DNA of 64,000 nt, from the NCBI RefSeq assembly GCF_050749805.1, contig NZ_CP192738.1:2976001-3040000 (forward strand), read 5' to 3'. Positions 17,066 through 25,056 of this stretch are shown in pieces. A program made the translations under genes and the position numbers. This DNA is from Hahella sp018986435. GTDB taxonomy: Bacteria > Pseudomonadota > Gammaproteobacteria > Pseudomonadales > Oleiphilaceae. The notes under the pieces were generated by a model, which saw only the letters and a program-made list of their open reading frames with translations, had not been told where the DNA came from and made no database searches. Each line of letters opens with the position of its first letter. The stretch's first letter is position 1.

Positions 17066-17380
17066 TCAAGCGCCGGCCGCTGACACAATCAGTGTAAGTA
17101 GTAACGGAACGCCAACCAGCAGGGCCGGTAAAGTCAGCGCGTAAAAAACAGGTTTTGCTACGACTGATCTGGCGTTGGAGGCGAATAAAGCGGACAGGAT
17201 CAGCAACCCTTCTGTCAGCAGTAAATTGCTCCCTATGCTTTTGGCGGCGCCGACGCTCTCGTCAAACAATAACGCGTTTATGCTGTGGGCGGCGGTGACC
17301 AACGCGAGGCAGGTGAACCCAACCGCGATGACTACTCGTAACCTGGACAGGATGGATAGGTAAACGCTTGCTTTGGTCAT
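17066..17380 (-). CDS. Small membrane protein, 104 aa
   Basis: Not recognised. From the internal ATG at 17380 the protein has three predicted membrane helices (about 10-30, 43-62, 75-100), with a short Ala-rich tail. A longer frame starting at 17470 adds 30 residues that do not look like coding sequence. The ribosome site GGAG is 12 bases upstream, slightly far. It has no paired neighbour; the methyltransferase gene diverges from it. Confidence 0.6.
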   Translation of the reverse strand: MTKASVYLSILSRLRVVIAVGFTCLALVTAAHSINALLFDESVGAAKSIGSNLLLTEGLLILSALFASNARSVVAKPVFYALTLPALLVGVPLLLTLIVSAAGA

Positions 17381-17482
17381 GGACAGAAGGAACTCCAATT
17401 TGCACGAGAGTGACTGCATGCAATGCACGCCAGGGATGGGTTGCATTCTATCGCGTAAGGTCGCGATCATTGAAAAAGAGAT

Positions 17483-17488
17483 TATAAT
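17483..17488 (+). promoter_or_regulatory. -10 hexamer for the methyltransferase gene
   Basis: A perfect TATAAT lies 32 bases before the start codon at 17520. The -35 region 17 bases upstream is a poor match, so the promoter may need an activator or be weak. Confidence 0.4.
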
Positions 17489-17519
17489 CGCTTCGCTTTT
17501 TCACTCATAAAGGAATGCC

Positions 17520-18299
17520 ATGATGACCAAGGAAAAATTCGATGGTCTTGCAGAAGACTATGATCTGTATCGTCCCCGTTATCCTCAGGCGTTAATGGCG
17601 ATTATCAAGGACGCCTTGCCTGAGCGTGACTCCTTGAACATCGCTGATGTCGGGGCGGGAACGGGCATCGCACTGGAAGGGCTGATGCCGATACTGGGTA
17701 ATCAGCATCGTTATTATGCGGTGGATATCTCCGTTGACATGATCGCGCAAGGGCGGCGTAAGTTTCCTAATGTCGATTGGCGCTTAGGAAAGGCGGAGGA
17801 GATCATCCCGACGCTACCAGAGCTTGATCTGATTCTGGCGGCGCAATCCTTTCAGTGGATGGACCGTCCCCAAATGCTGGCGGCGACCCGACAGGCGCTG
17901 TCTTCCGGTGGCGTATTCGCCGTCATTCAAAACAATCGCCTCTATCAAAACAGCCCATTCCTGGAAGGCTACGAAAGTCTGCTGGAGACATGCAGCCCAG
18001 GCTACAGCCGCCACTACCGGAGCTTCGATTTCCAGGGCGAAATCGCCGACGCGTTTACCCGTCCGCGCGAGGCGGTGGCGTTTCACTCACATCATTGGAC
18101 AATGTCTATTCCCGCCTCAGCCTTCGTCGGCATGAGCCGCTCATCGACACAGGCGCAACGCGCACTGGCGGAGGACGAAACACGCTTTCTACAGAGGCTG
18201 GATGCGTTGCTGAACCAGTATATGCAAGACGGAAATATTGAGTTGAGCTATGAGAGCCAGTTATTTCTTGTTGGGGCGGGGGAATCGAGAAAGGCTTAG
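17520..18299 (+). CDS. Class I SAM-dependent methyltransferase
   Basis: A 259-aa Rossmann methyltransferase of the type 11 group: motif I VGAGTG at about residues 43-48, an acidic loop AVDIS near 66 and the post-motif region LILAAQSFQWM. The N-terminal FDGLAEDYDLYRPRYP is typical for this family. It methylates a small molecule, not readable from sequence. AAAGGA precedes the start. It is followed by a bidirectional terminator shared with ybiT. Confidence 0.88.
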   Translation: MMTKEKFDGLAEDYDLYRPRYPQALMAIIKDALPERDSLNIADVGAGTGIALEGLMPILGNQHRYYAVDISVDMIAQGRRKFPNVDWRLGKAEEIIPTLPELDLILAAQSFQWMDRPQMLAATRQALSSGGVFAVIQNNRLYQNSPFLEGYESLLETCSPGYSRHYRSFDFQGEIADAFTRPREAVAFHSHHWTMSIPASAFVGMSRSSTQAQRALAEDETRFLQRLDALLNQYMQDGNIELSYESQLFLVGAGESRKA

Positions 18300-18311
18300 G
18301 TGGGGTAAATT

Positions 18312-18350
18312 AAAAAGGAGCCGAAACAAATTTCGGCCCCTTTCTTTTTA
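18312..18350. terminator. Bidirectional rho-independent terminator
   Basis: AAAGGAGCCGAAA pairs with TTTCGGCCCCTTT (one mismatch) around a short loop, flanked by A and T runs. It lies between the convergent methyltransferase and ybiT genes. Confidence 0.85.
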
Positions 18351-18352
18351 AA

Positions 18353-19948
18353 TTAAACGTCCATGCCCTGTGAGCGCAGGTATTCATCATAAGTGCCTGC
18401 GAAATTGATCACGCCGGTAGGTGTGATATCGATGATTCGCGTGGCGAGTGAGGAGACGAATTCGCGGTCGTGGCTGACGAAAACGACGGTGCCTTCGAAC
18501 TTCTCCAGAGAGAAGTTGAGGGATTCGATGGATTCCATGTCCAAGTGGTTGGTGGGTTCGTCCATAACAATAATGTTGGGACGTTGCAGCATGATCTTTC
18601 CGAACAGCATGCGGCCCTGTTCACCCCCGGAAATTTTGGTGACGGACTTTTTGATCTCATCGCCGGAAAACAGCAATTGTCCCAGGATGCCGCGAATCAC
18701 CTGGTCGTCATCTTTAGGCTGGCGCCATTGGCTCATCCACTCGAATAAGCTCATGTCTTCAGCGAAATCAGCCGCGTGATCCTGGGCGTAGTAACCAATC
18801 GACGCGCCTTCCGACCACTTTACGACGCCGGCGTCCGGTTCGACTTCATTCATCAGGCAGCGCATCAGTGTGGTTTTACCCGCGCCGTTAGCGCCCAGAA
18901 CCGCCACTTTTTCGCCAACTTCAACCATCATATCCAGCTTTTTAAACAGGCTGAGGTCTTCATAGCCTTTGCTGAGGCCTTCCACTTCCAGCGCCAGACG
19001 GAACAATTTCTTTTCCTGGTTGAAGCGGATGTAGGGGTTAACCCGGCTGGAGGCTTTGACTTCCGCCAGCTGGATTTTCTCCATCTGACGAGCGCGGGAT
19101 GTCGCCTGCTTGGCTTTGGACGCGTTGGCGGAGAAGCGGGCGACGAACTGCGCCAGATCGTCCAACTGCGCCTGCTTCTTCTCATTCTCAGCCAGCAGCT
19201 GTGATCGGGCCAGAGTCGAGGCGGCCATGTATTGGTCATAGTTGCCAGGGTAGAGGCGAATCTCGCCGTAATCCACATCCGCCATGTGCGTGCAGACGCT
19301 GTTCAGGAAGTGACGGTCGTGGGAAATAATGATCATGGTGCTGTTTCTGGCGTTCAACACATCTTCCAGCCAGCGGATGGTGTTGATGTCCAGGTTGTTG
19401 GTCGGCTCATCGAGCAGCAGAACATCTGGATCGGAAAACAGCGCCTGCGCCAGAAGAACCCGTAACTTCCAGCCGGGAGCGACAGCGCTCATCAGACCAT
19501 AATGCTGTTCGACGGGAATGCCGACGCCAATCAACAATTCACCTGCGCGGGATTCGGCGGTGTAACCGTCCATCTCTGCGAAGGCGCCTTCCAGGTCGGC
19601 TACTTTCATGCCGTCCTCGTCGCTCATTTCCGGCAGGCTATAGATGCGGTCCCGCTCACGCTTCACTTCCCAGAGCTCGGGATAGCCCATGATGACGGTG
19701 TCGATAACAGAGTAGCTTTCATAGGCGAACTGATCCTGACGCAGCTTACCTACGCGGGCGTTGGGCTCAATGGAAACCACGCCGGCGGTGGGGCTCAAAT
19801 CGCCGCCGAGGATTTTCATAAACGTCGACTTCCCGCAACCATTAGCGCCGATCAGGCCGTAGCGGCCGCCGGGAGAGAACTTGACGGAGACGTTTTCAAA
19901 CAGCGGCCGGGAGCCGAATTGCATGGTAATGTTCGCGGTACTAATCAC
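18353..19948 (-). CDS. ybiT: ABC-F family ATPase YbiT
   Basis: A 531-aa protein with two ABC ATPase domains and no membrane segments, acting on the ribosome. The opening ITMQFGSRPLFENVSVKF closely resembles E. coli YbiT. Walker A motifs GANGCGKST and GANGAGKTT and Walker B LLLDEPTNNLD and IVMDEPTNHLD are present; the second signature is ISGGE, and the first is the PGWKLRVLLAQAL form usual in this subfamily. The P-site tRNA interaction linker lies between the domains, around residues 240-300. The start is GTG. ABC-F proteins of this group modulate translation on stalled ribosomes. Confidence 0.93.
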   Translation of the reverse strand: MISTANITMQFGSRPLFENVSVKFSPGGRYGLIGANGCGKSTFMKILGGDLSPTAGVVSIEPNARVGKLRQDQFAYESYSVIDTVIMGYPELWEVKRERDRIYSLPEMSDEDGMKVADLEGAFAEMDGYTAESRAGELLIGVGIPVEQHYGLMSAVAPGWKLRVLLAQALFSDPDVLLLDEPTNNLDINTIRWLEDVLNARNSTMIIISHDRHFLNSVCTHMADVDYGEIRLYPGNYDQYMAASTLARSQLLAENEKKQAQLDDLAQFVARFSANASKAKQATSRARQMEKIQLAEVKASSRVNPYIRFNQEKKLFRLALEVEGLSKGYEDLSLFKKLDMMVEVGEKVAVLGANGAGKTTLMRCLMNEVEPDAGVVKWSEGASIGYYAQDHAADFAEDMSLFEWMSQWRQPKDDDQVIRGILGQLLFSGDEIKKSVTKISGGEQGRMLFGKIMLQRPNIIVMDEPTNHLDMESIESLNFSLEKFEGTVVFVSHDREFVSSLATRIIDITPTGVINFAGTYDEYLRSQGMDV

Positions 19949-20173
19949 AGCATTGTCCAGGAAATAAACAGAAACGGTCGCGCATGATAGAGCAATCGCC
20001 GCTTAGGGCCAAGTGTGGCGGTGTGATATTAAGGGAAATCCGCTGACCACTGCTGGGTTTGGGCGTGAAATGTCGGTAATTTACAAGCTGCTGGAAATTG
20101 ACGGGCGTACAATCATTTGCTGTCCGCTTGAAGTCCTGCTTTTTATATCCAACCAGCACTACGAGAGTTGAAA

Positions 20174-20484
20174 ATGGCGCTAGGTAGTCATTCGAACGTA
20201 CACAATACATGTCTAAATATTCTTAAAAAGCAAGGCTACAGGTTATGGCTTCGCTATGACGATGAGGCCCTACCGCTTGCAGAAGCAGATCTTTCAATGT
20301 GTCTTTGGTGCGCGGAAAAAATGGTTACAAGTTCATCGCCAGTAATCCAATCGAGTTATTAGGTTTAGCAAAAATATATGAGTTTAAAGGCGAGCCGAAG
20401 ACGGATGAGATCCCGTATTGGTGGCGTGTGATTGATGAGAAAGTAAGAGATAAACTTATAGAAAAATTATTTCTCGATGATTGA
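20174..20484 (+). pseudogene. Small gene with a frameshift in an A6 run
   Basis: Two frames overlap. The first starts at ATG 20174 (MALGSHSNVHNTC) and runs to about 20318; after the A run GCGGAAAAAATGG its continuation degenerates and stops at 20362. The other frame, from the same A run, reads NGYKFIASNPIELLGLAKIYEF to a stop at 20484. Adding one A (six to seven) restores one continuous protein of about 104 residues. This is a broken gene, a sequencing error, or a gene expressed through slippage on the A run. Family not recognised. Confidence 0.7.
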
Positions 20485-20758
20485 GCATCAAGCATAGACC
20501 CCATGCAAACCCCATGGGGACATGCAAGTCTGCATGATTTGACCCAGGTCGCAATTCTCTCACCGTCCGCTAAAAAGCTTTTGCCTGGATTCACGGCAAG
20601 GGTGCATGATCTCTTCTGAATAACGTTCAGTTAACTGTTTTTGTCGGCCTGCGTCAGGCCGGTCATAACCTGCAGTATTGCGGACATCCAGTATTCAGCC
20701 GCCGCGATAGGTTTTTTGAAGCTATCGATAACAACAATGGAAGGGGGCAGGGAGTACT

Positions 20759-21808
20759 GTGAACGCAATATCTAAGGAGTTGGAGCAGGGGTTTTTCACG
20801 CAGTCGGTGATCGGCGATCAGCCTTATCCCAGTTATGAGTTACGCAATATTCTGGCGTGCCTGGGGGAATGGGGCGACGTCGAGTTTGTGGAGTCTGTTT
20901 TGAAGCGGGTGGGGCTGGATTGGGAGCGCTTGTGGGAAGAGCCTTCCATGCCCACTCATAGATTGCTGCAAACGCTGGATCTGGTGCGAGAGCGCTACGC
21001 TACTCCCGGCCTGGGGTGCGCTATCGGGCAGTCCTACACGCTGGCCAGTCTGGGAGAAATCGGCGTGCAGGTGGCGACCTGCCGAACGCTGGGCGAAGCC
21101 CTGGTGCTGGTGGAGCGCAACTATGATCAGCTTGGCGTTGTGATGGACAAATCGCTCACCTTACAGGGCGATCAGGTGGTGGTGCGGCACTACAACGTCA
21201 GCGGTCTGGATCATGAGACCCTCGATTTCCTGATGGAGATCTGTATCGCCGCTTTTTTCACCGTCGCCAGAGAGGTGGCGGGATTCGACTTTCCTTTGCG
21301 TTATGTGTCTTTTACGCGAGAGCCGCCGACGGACCAAAAAATATATCGTCTGGTCTTCGGCGATCAATTACGTTTTTCGCAGCCTTTCATCGAATGGGCG
21401 TTTGACGTTCGTTTGCTGGAGGAGCCGGTGCGGGTGCATTTACCCGACGCGACGCCGATGCAAGAACAGCCGACCTATCTGCAGTTCACCGCCTGGGATG
21501 AAACCAGTCTGGTGCAGCGCATCAGCGACATGCTATACGCCAGCCGAGGCTTCCCTGAGCTGCCGGAAATCGCCAGGCGACTGAATATGAGTCCGCGCAC
21601 ATTGCGGCGTCGGCTGGCGACAGCGGGGATCAATTATCAGCGGCTGCTCAATCGGATTCGGTGTCAGCAGGCGATTGCGTTGTTACAGGAGGAGGCGCTG
21701 GCGGTGGATGATATCGCAGACAGGCTGGGGTTTACGGAGGTCGCCAACTTTCGGCATGCGTTCAAGAAATGGCTAGGACTGCCCCCGGGGGCAGTCCGTT
21801 CGGTTTAG
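20759..21808 (+). CDS. AraC-family transcriptional regulator
   Basis: A 349-aa regulator of the OruR/ArgR-like AraC group. The first 200 residues fit the arabinose-binding-like (PF12625) domain. The C-terminal 85 residues form two helix-turn-helix motifs, with IARRLNMSPRTLRRRLA and the second unit VDDIADRLGFTEVANFRHAFKKW. The start is GTG, with GGGAG upstream. A perfect palindrome overlaps the last codons. It may control the neighbouring cytochrome genes read toward it; that is only positional. Confidence 0.9.
   Translation: MNAISKELEQGFFTQSVIGDQPYPSYELRNILACLGEWGDVEFVESVLKRVGLDWERLWEEPSMPTHRLLQTLDLVRERYATPGLGCAIGQSYTLASLGEIGVQVATCRTLGEALVLVERNYDQLGVVMDKSLTLQGDQVVVRHYNVSGLDHETLDFLMEICIAAFFTVAREVAGFDFPLRYVSFTREPPTDQKIYRLVFGDQLRFSQPFIEWAFDVRLLEEPVRVHLPDATPMQEQPTYLQFTAWDETSLVQRISDMLYASRGFPELPEIARRLNMSPRTLRRRLATAGINYQRLLNRIRCQQAIALLQEEALAVDDIADRLGFTEVANFRHAFKKWLGLPPGAVRSV
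21776..21797. repeat. Perfect 22-base palindrome in the 3' end of the AraC gene
   Basis: The arms GGACTGCCCCC and GGGGGCAGTCC meet without a spacer, so this is a perfect 22-base palindrome. It falls in the last codons of the regulator gene and is not followed by a T run, so it is not a standard terminator. It could be a pause site or a coincidence of the conserved LGLPPGAVR coding. Confidence 0.6.
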
Positions 21809-21927
21809 CGTCTAGGGTGTCGCAAAAGCTGGTTTAGCGACTGTTTTTATAAAGTTTTTTTGTCGTTTGGCGCGTATGTGCAGCCTGTTGTCAGGTTGTA
21901 ACCTGAATTATCGACGCGCGCAAGGGC

Positions 21928-23127
21928 TTAATCTACGCAGTCGTTGGTCGCCATCCGCGCAATCCATTCATGTATCAGAGCCTGTCCTTCCTGGTGCACA
22001 AGCTGCCGGCCGATTTCCGGCATCTTGTCGCCTGGCTGGTCGGACGCCATTCTGAAGTTGATGATGGAGGCGTCCGGCGATCCCGGCTCGATGTCGTAAC
22101 TCAGTGCGCCGCCGCCGTAAGCCACGGGCTGTTTGCAAACGCCGTGCTGACTTTGGTAGTCCGCGAAGCTGCGCCAGAACTCCAGGCTGAGGCCGGTGTT
22201 CGAGGCGCCGCCTTCAGGACGGTGGCAATGCGCGCAGTTAATGTCCAGGTAGCCTTTCGCCAGACGATGGATCTGATCGTCGGAATAGCCCGCCAGATTG
22301 GAAGCGTCCGCGTCGCCATAGTTGGGCACGCTGTCTATGCTGGACAGATCATCCGGCAGACCGGAAAGAATGCCTTTCTGTTTCCAGTAGGCAAGCTGGT
22401 TGGCGGCGCCGTCGGCGTAAGTGTAAGTCCAGTTAAGCTGACGCGCTTTGGGTCCCAGGGGAACAAAGCGGGAGCCGGACTCCGTCTTGAACTGGTGACA
22501 CTGCTTGCACTTATTAGTGTCTGGAACCTGATAAGTGAAGCTTTGCTGCACCCCGTTATGCACTACCGTTGCGGCGTAATTGCCTCCCGCCACGCTCAGC
22601 TCCGCGTCGTCCTCATTGGCGTCCCAAATATAGGGCAGGGCGACCCAACCACTGGCGCGCCGGATCAACAGGCGGGTTTCCAGTAAGCGCTCATTGTCCA
22701 GTCCGCGGTTAGCCGTGTCCGTCGGCAGCGCGAAGGTTTTGGTAATGACGGTTCCTTCGGGAAAGTCGATAATTTCCTGTTCGCTGTACTGGGCCTGTTT
22801 GCCTTCAGGAACGTACACCACGCGGTATTTGCTCGCATAATCCGTGAACAGAGGGGTGGCGAGATCATATACTATGCCGGCCCCGCCGGTGGTCTGCGTT
22901 GGGTCCGCACCGCTGAACAGGCGATAGCTGGACAGATAGCGGCAATTGGTGGAAGCCAGCGCGCTCCAGTTCACCCCATCGCCGCTTTCGCCGCACACGC
23001 CTGCTTCTTTGGCGGTGGAGCCGCCACTGTCAGCGGTTCCGTCGCCACCGCTGCTGCAGCCGGCGATCACTCCGGCCATTATCCACAGCACGCCGCCACA
23101 GATAGCGGCTTTTTTATTGTTTTGCAT
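21928..23127 (-). CDS. Diheme c-type cytochrome lipoprotein, SO_2930 family
   Basis: A 399-aa lipoprotein: the lipobox ends at Cys24 (IAGC). Two heme c attachment motifs are present, CKQCH at 207-211 and CAHCH at 298-302. Between them are the conserved-style segments RFVPLGPKARQLNW and DDQIHRLAKGYLD. This matches the SO_2930-type cytochromes, which occur beside a beta-helix lipoprotein, as here (23172-24644). The protein should carry electrons in the periplasm or at the outer membrane. The two genes form a minus-strand unit with 44 bases between them. Confidence 0.88.
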   Translation of the reverse strand: MQNNKKAAICGGVLWIMAGVIAGCSSGGDGTADSGGSTAKEAGVCGESGDGVNWSALASTNCRYLSSYRLFSGADPTQTTGGAGIVYDLATPLFTDYASKYRVVYVPEGKQAQYSEQEIIDFPEGTVITKTFALPTDTANRGLDNERLLETRLLIRRASGWVALPYIWDANEDDAELSVAGGNYAATVVHNGVQQSFTYQVPDTNKCKQCHQFKTESGSRFVPLGPKARQLNWTYTYADGAANQLAYWKQKGILSGLPDDLSSIDSVPNYGDADASNLAGYSDDQIHRLAKGYLDINCAHCHRPEGGASNTGLSLEFWRSFADYQSQHGVCKQPVAYGGGALSYDIEPGSPDASIINFRMASDQPGDKMPEIGRQLVHQEGQALIHEWIARMATNDCVD

Positions 23128-23171
23128 AAGCGCCTCAACTCTTTACTGATGTGTCTAGCCTTGGTGTTTCA

Positions 23172-24644
23172 TCACAGGCTGCAAGCCGCATGGGCGTCAT
23201 CCTGACTGCATCCGTGCACTTTGCCGGCGACCGTGGCGGTGGCGGCGGGAAGCCGGTCCAGATCGCAGACCAACAGACTGGCGCCGACGCCAGTGGTGGC
23301 GTCAGGTTCGCCGTCGGCGGGGTCTGCGTCAGTAAATGTGGTTGGGTCCGGGTTATAGAGGAAACCCTTGGTGGCGTCGCCATTGTTGAAGACGCAAATG
23401 TTCTCCGATCCGTCCGCAGCGAATGGTTCCTCAGAAAATGGCGCGCCATAGCCTGCGCGGGCCAGTAACTCTCCGAAGCCGTCGTACAGAACGCTGGGCA
23501 GGGTGGTCTCCCCAATGGCCTGAAATGCGGGGAGCACACCCTGTATTAAATCGCCTCGCGGACTGGCACCTGAGTCGCTGATGCTGTTGTCGTGAATAGA
23601 GATATTACGAGGAACGGAGCGCCAGCCGTCAGCCATGATGCCGTCCATGACATATTGCGCCATCTCCGTCTGCGTGGCGGCGATGAAGAACGAAGAGACG
23701 GTGACGGAGGTGGTGTCGTGGTTGCTGATGGCGTTGTTATAAACCTCCACATCCGCGGTGGACAGCACGATCACGCCGGTGCCGGGAGGCACGATATGCA
23801 CGCCGGCGGGATTGCTGCTGGCGTTGGCGAAGTTATCGGTATTGTTATCGCGGATGATGTTGTTGAACACCCTTACGGTGGAGCCGTATTTGTGATTGCC
23901 GATTGGCAGATCGAACACCAGAATGCCGCCGGTGTTGCTTTCCGCCACATTGTTGTAAACATCCGCGTTGTGAGAGTTTTCGATTTCGATGCCCGCGACG
24001 TTCTCTTTGGCGATATTGCGCCGCACCACGATATTACGGGACTGCCCGACGTAAACGCCGGCGTCCGCCGAACCGCGCACATAGGAGTCTTCGATCAGGA
24101 TGTTGGAGCATTCCACGGGATACAGGCCGTAGGCGCCGTTGTCCGAGTTTAATTCGCCTTTCCACTCGGTGCGGGTGTATTGCAGACGAATGCCGTCGGA
24201 GTCCTTCAGCTTGATGCCGTTGTTGGCGGCTTCCTCCACGGCGAGGTTGCGGACAGTGATGTCCTTCATGTTCTGAATGAATATGCCGTCGCCGCCCAGA
24301 GAGCCGGAAAAGTCCAGGATGGTCTTATCCATGCCGTACCCGGCGATGGTGATATTCTCCAGTGACGTCCCATCGCCGTCGGGATCGCCGTCCAGGGTCA
24401 GCGTGTCGGTGATTTGCAGGCGTCCTTCGGGCAACACCAGATAATCGCCGGACTGCGCGGTGATGAACGCAGTTTTGATTGCGATGGTGATGTCGCCGTC
24501 GGCGCTGATGAATTTTGCGTTGTCAGGGAAGTTGGCGCCGCTGGAGCTGTCGCCGCCAGTGGTGTCGCTACTGCATCCGGTCAACGCTGCGATAGAAAGA
24601 CAAAGAGCCGGCGCAAGGCCGGCGGGGATGAAATTGGGTTGCAT
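23172..24644 (-). CDS. Parallel beta-helix lipoprotein, SO_2929 family
   Basis: A 490-aa lipoprotein with lipobox LTGC (Cys24). The mature protein has many short right-handed beta-helix rungs with N-N, N-G and I-x-V patterns, such as ITVRNLAVEEAANNGIKL and NIVVRRNIAKENVAGIEI, typical of a parallel beta-helix. It is encoded directly upstream of the diheme cytochrome gene, the arrangement known for SO_2929/SO_2930. Its partner role with the cytochrome is not established. Codon use is like the rest of the window. Confidence 0.88.
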   Translation of the reverse strand: MQPNFIPAGLAPALCLSIAALTGCSSDTTGGDSSSGANFPDNAKFISADGDITIAIKTAFITAQSGDYLVLPEGRLQITDTLTLDGDPDGDGTSLENITIAGYGMDKTILDFSGSLGGDGIFIQNMKDITVRNLAVEEAANNGIKLKDSDGIRLQYTRTEWKGELNSDNGAYGLYPVECSNILIEDSYVRGSADAGVYVGQSRNIVVRRNIAKENVAGIEIENSHNADVYNNVAESNTGGILVFDLPIGNHKYGSTVRVFNNIIRDNNTDNFANASSNPAGVHIVPPGTGVIVLSTADVEVYNNAISNHDTTSVTVSSFFIAATQTEMAQYVMDGIMADGWRSVPRNISIHDNSISDSGASPRGDLIQGVLPAFQAIGETTLPSVLYDGFGELLARAGYGAPFSEEPFAADGSENICVFNNGDATKGFLYNPDPTTFTDADPADGEPDATTGVGASLLVCDLDRLPAATATVAGKVHGCSQDDAHAACSL

Positions 24645-25056
24645 AGTGTCCCTCGCGTTCTTTTTATTATTGGGCGGCCAAATAAGAGGACAGGTTGTCC
24701 GCTTTTTGGGTGTTTTCTGTTATGCCGTAAAAGCGGGGAGGGTCACAATGTGCAAAGTGGCCAGCGGTAATTTTATTCTGATTAATGCTGGCGTAGAATC
24801 GACGTCCGGGAAGGCGAAGGCGGGAGATCGGCTGTAACCGTCTGTATAAAGTTATTTTTTCTTAACAATGTGAGAAAAATACCAGTTTTGGGAGAAAAGT
24901 CTTATAGCATATCCGCTGGCGATGGCGGAGATTAAGGCGATGGGCTCCCCGGAGGAAATACGCTTTCTAGCGCTATTGGAATTCTCCATAATGCCGTAGC
25001 CCCCGATTTTCAGGACACAGGACAACACCTAACAAGGACTTGATGGGCAGAGAAGG
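24645..25056. other. Divergent intergenic region
   Basis: No gene is supported. The region lies between the beta-helix lipoprotein (minus) and the ToxR-like regulator (plus) and should carry both promoters. The middle is AT-rich. A 42-codon frame at about 24873-24998 (containing MAEIKAMGSPEEIRF) looks somewhat coding-like but has no convincing start; it may be a relic. Confidence 0.45.

Noticed and set aside
24873..24998. Small gene in the intergenic region before the ToxR-like gene
   Set aside because: The frame is protein-like in part but has no credible start or ribosome site.
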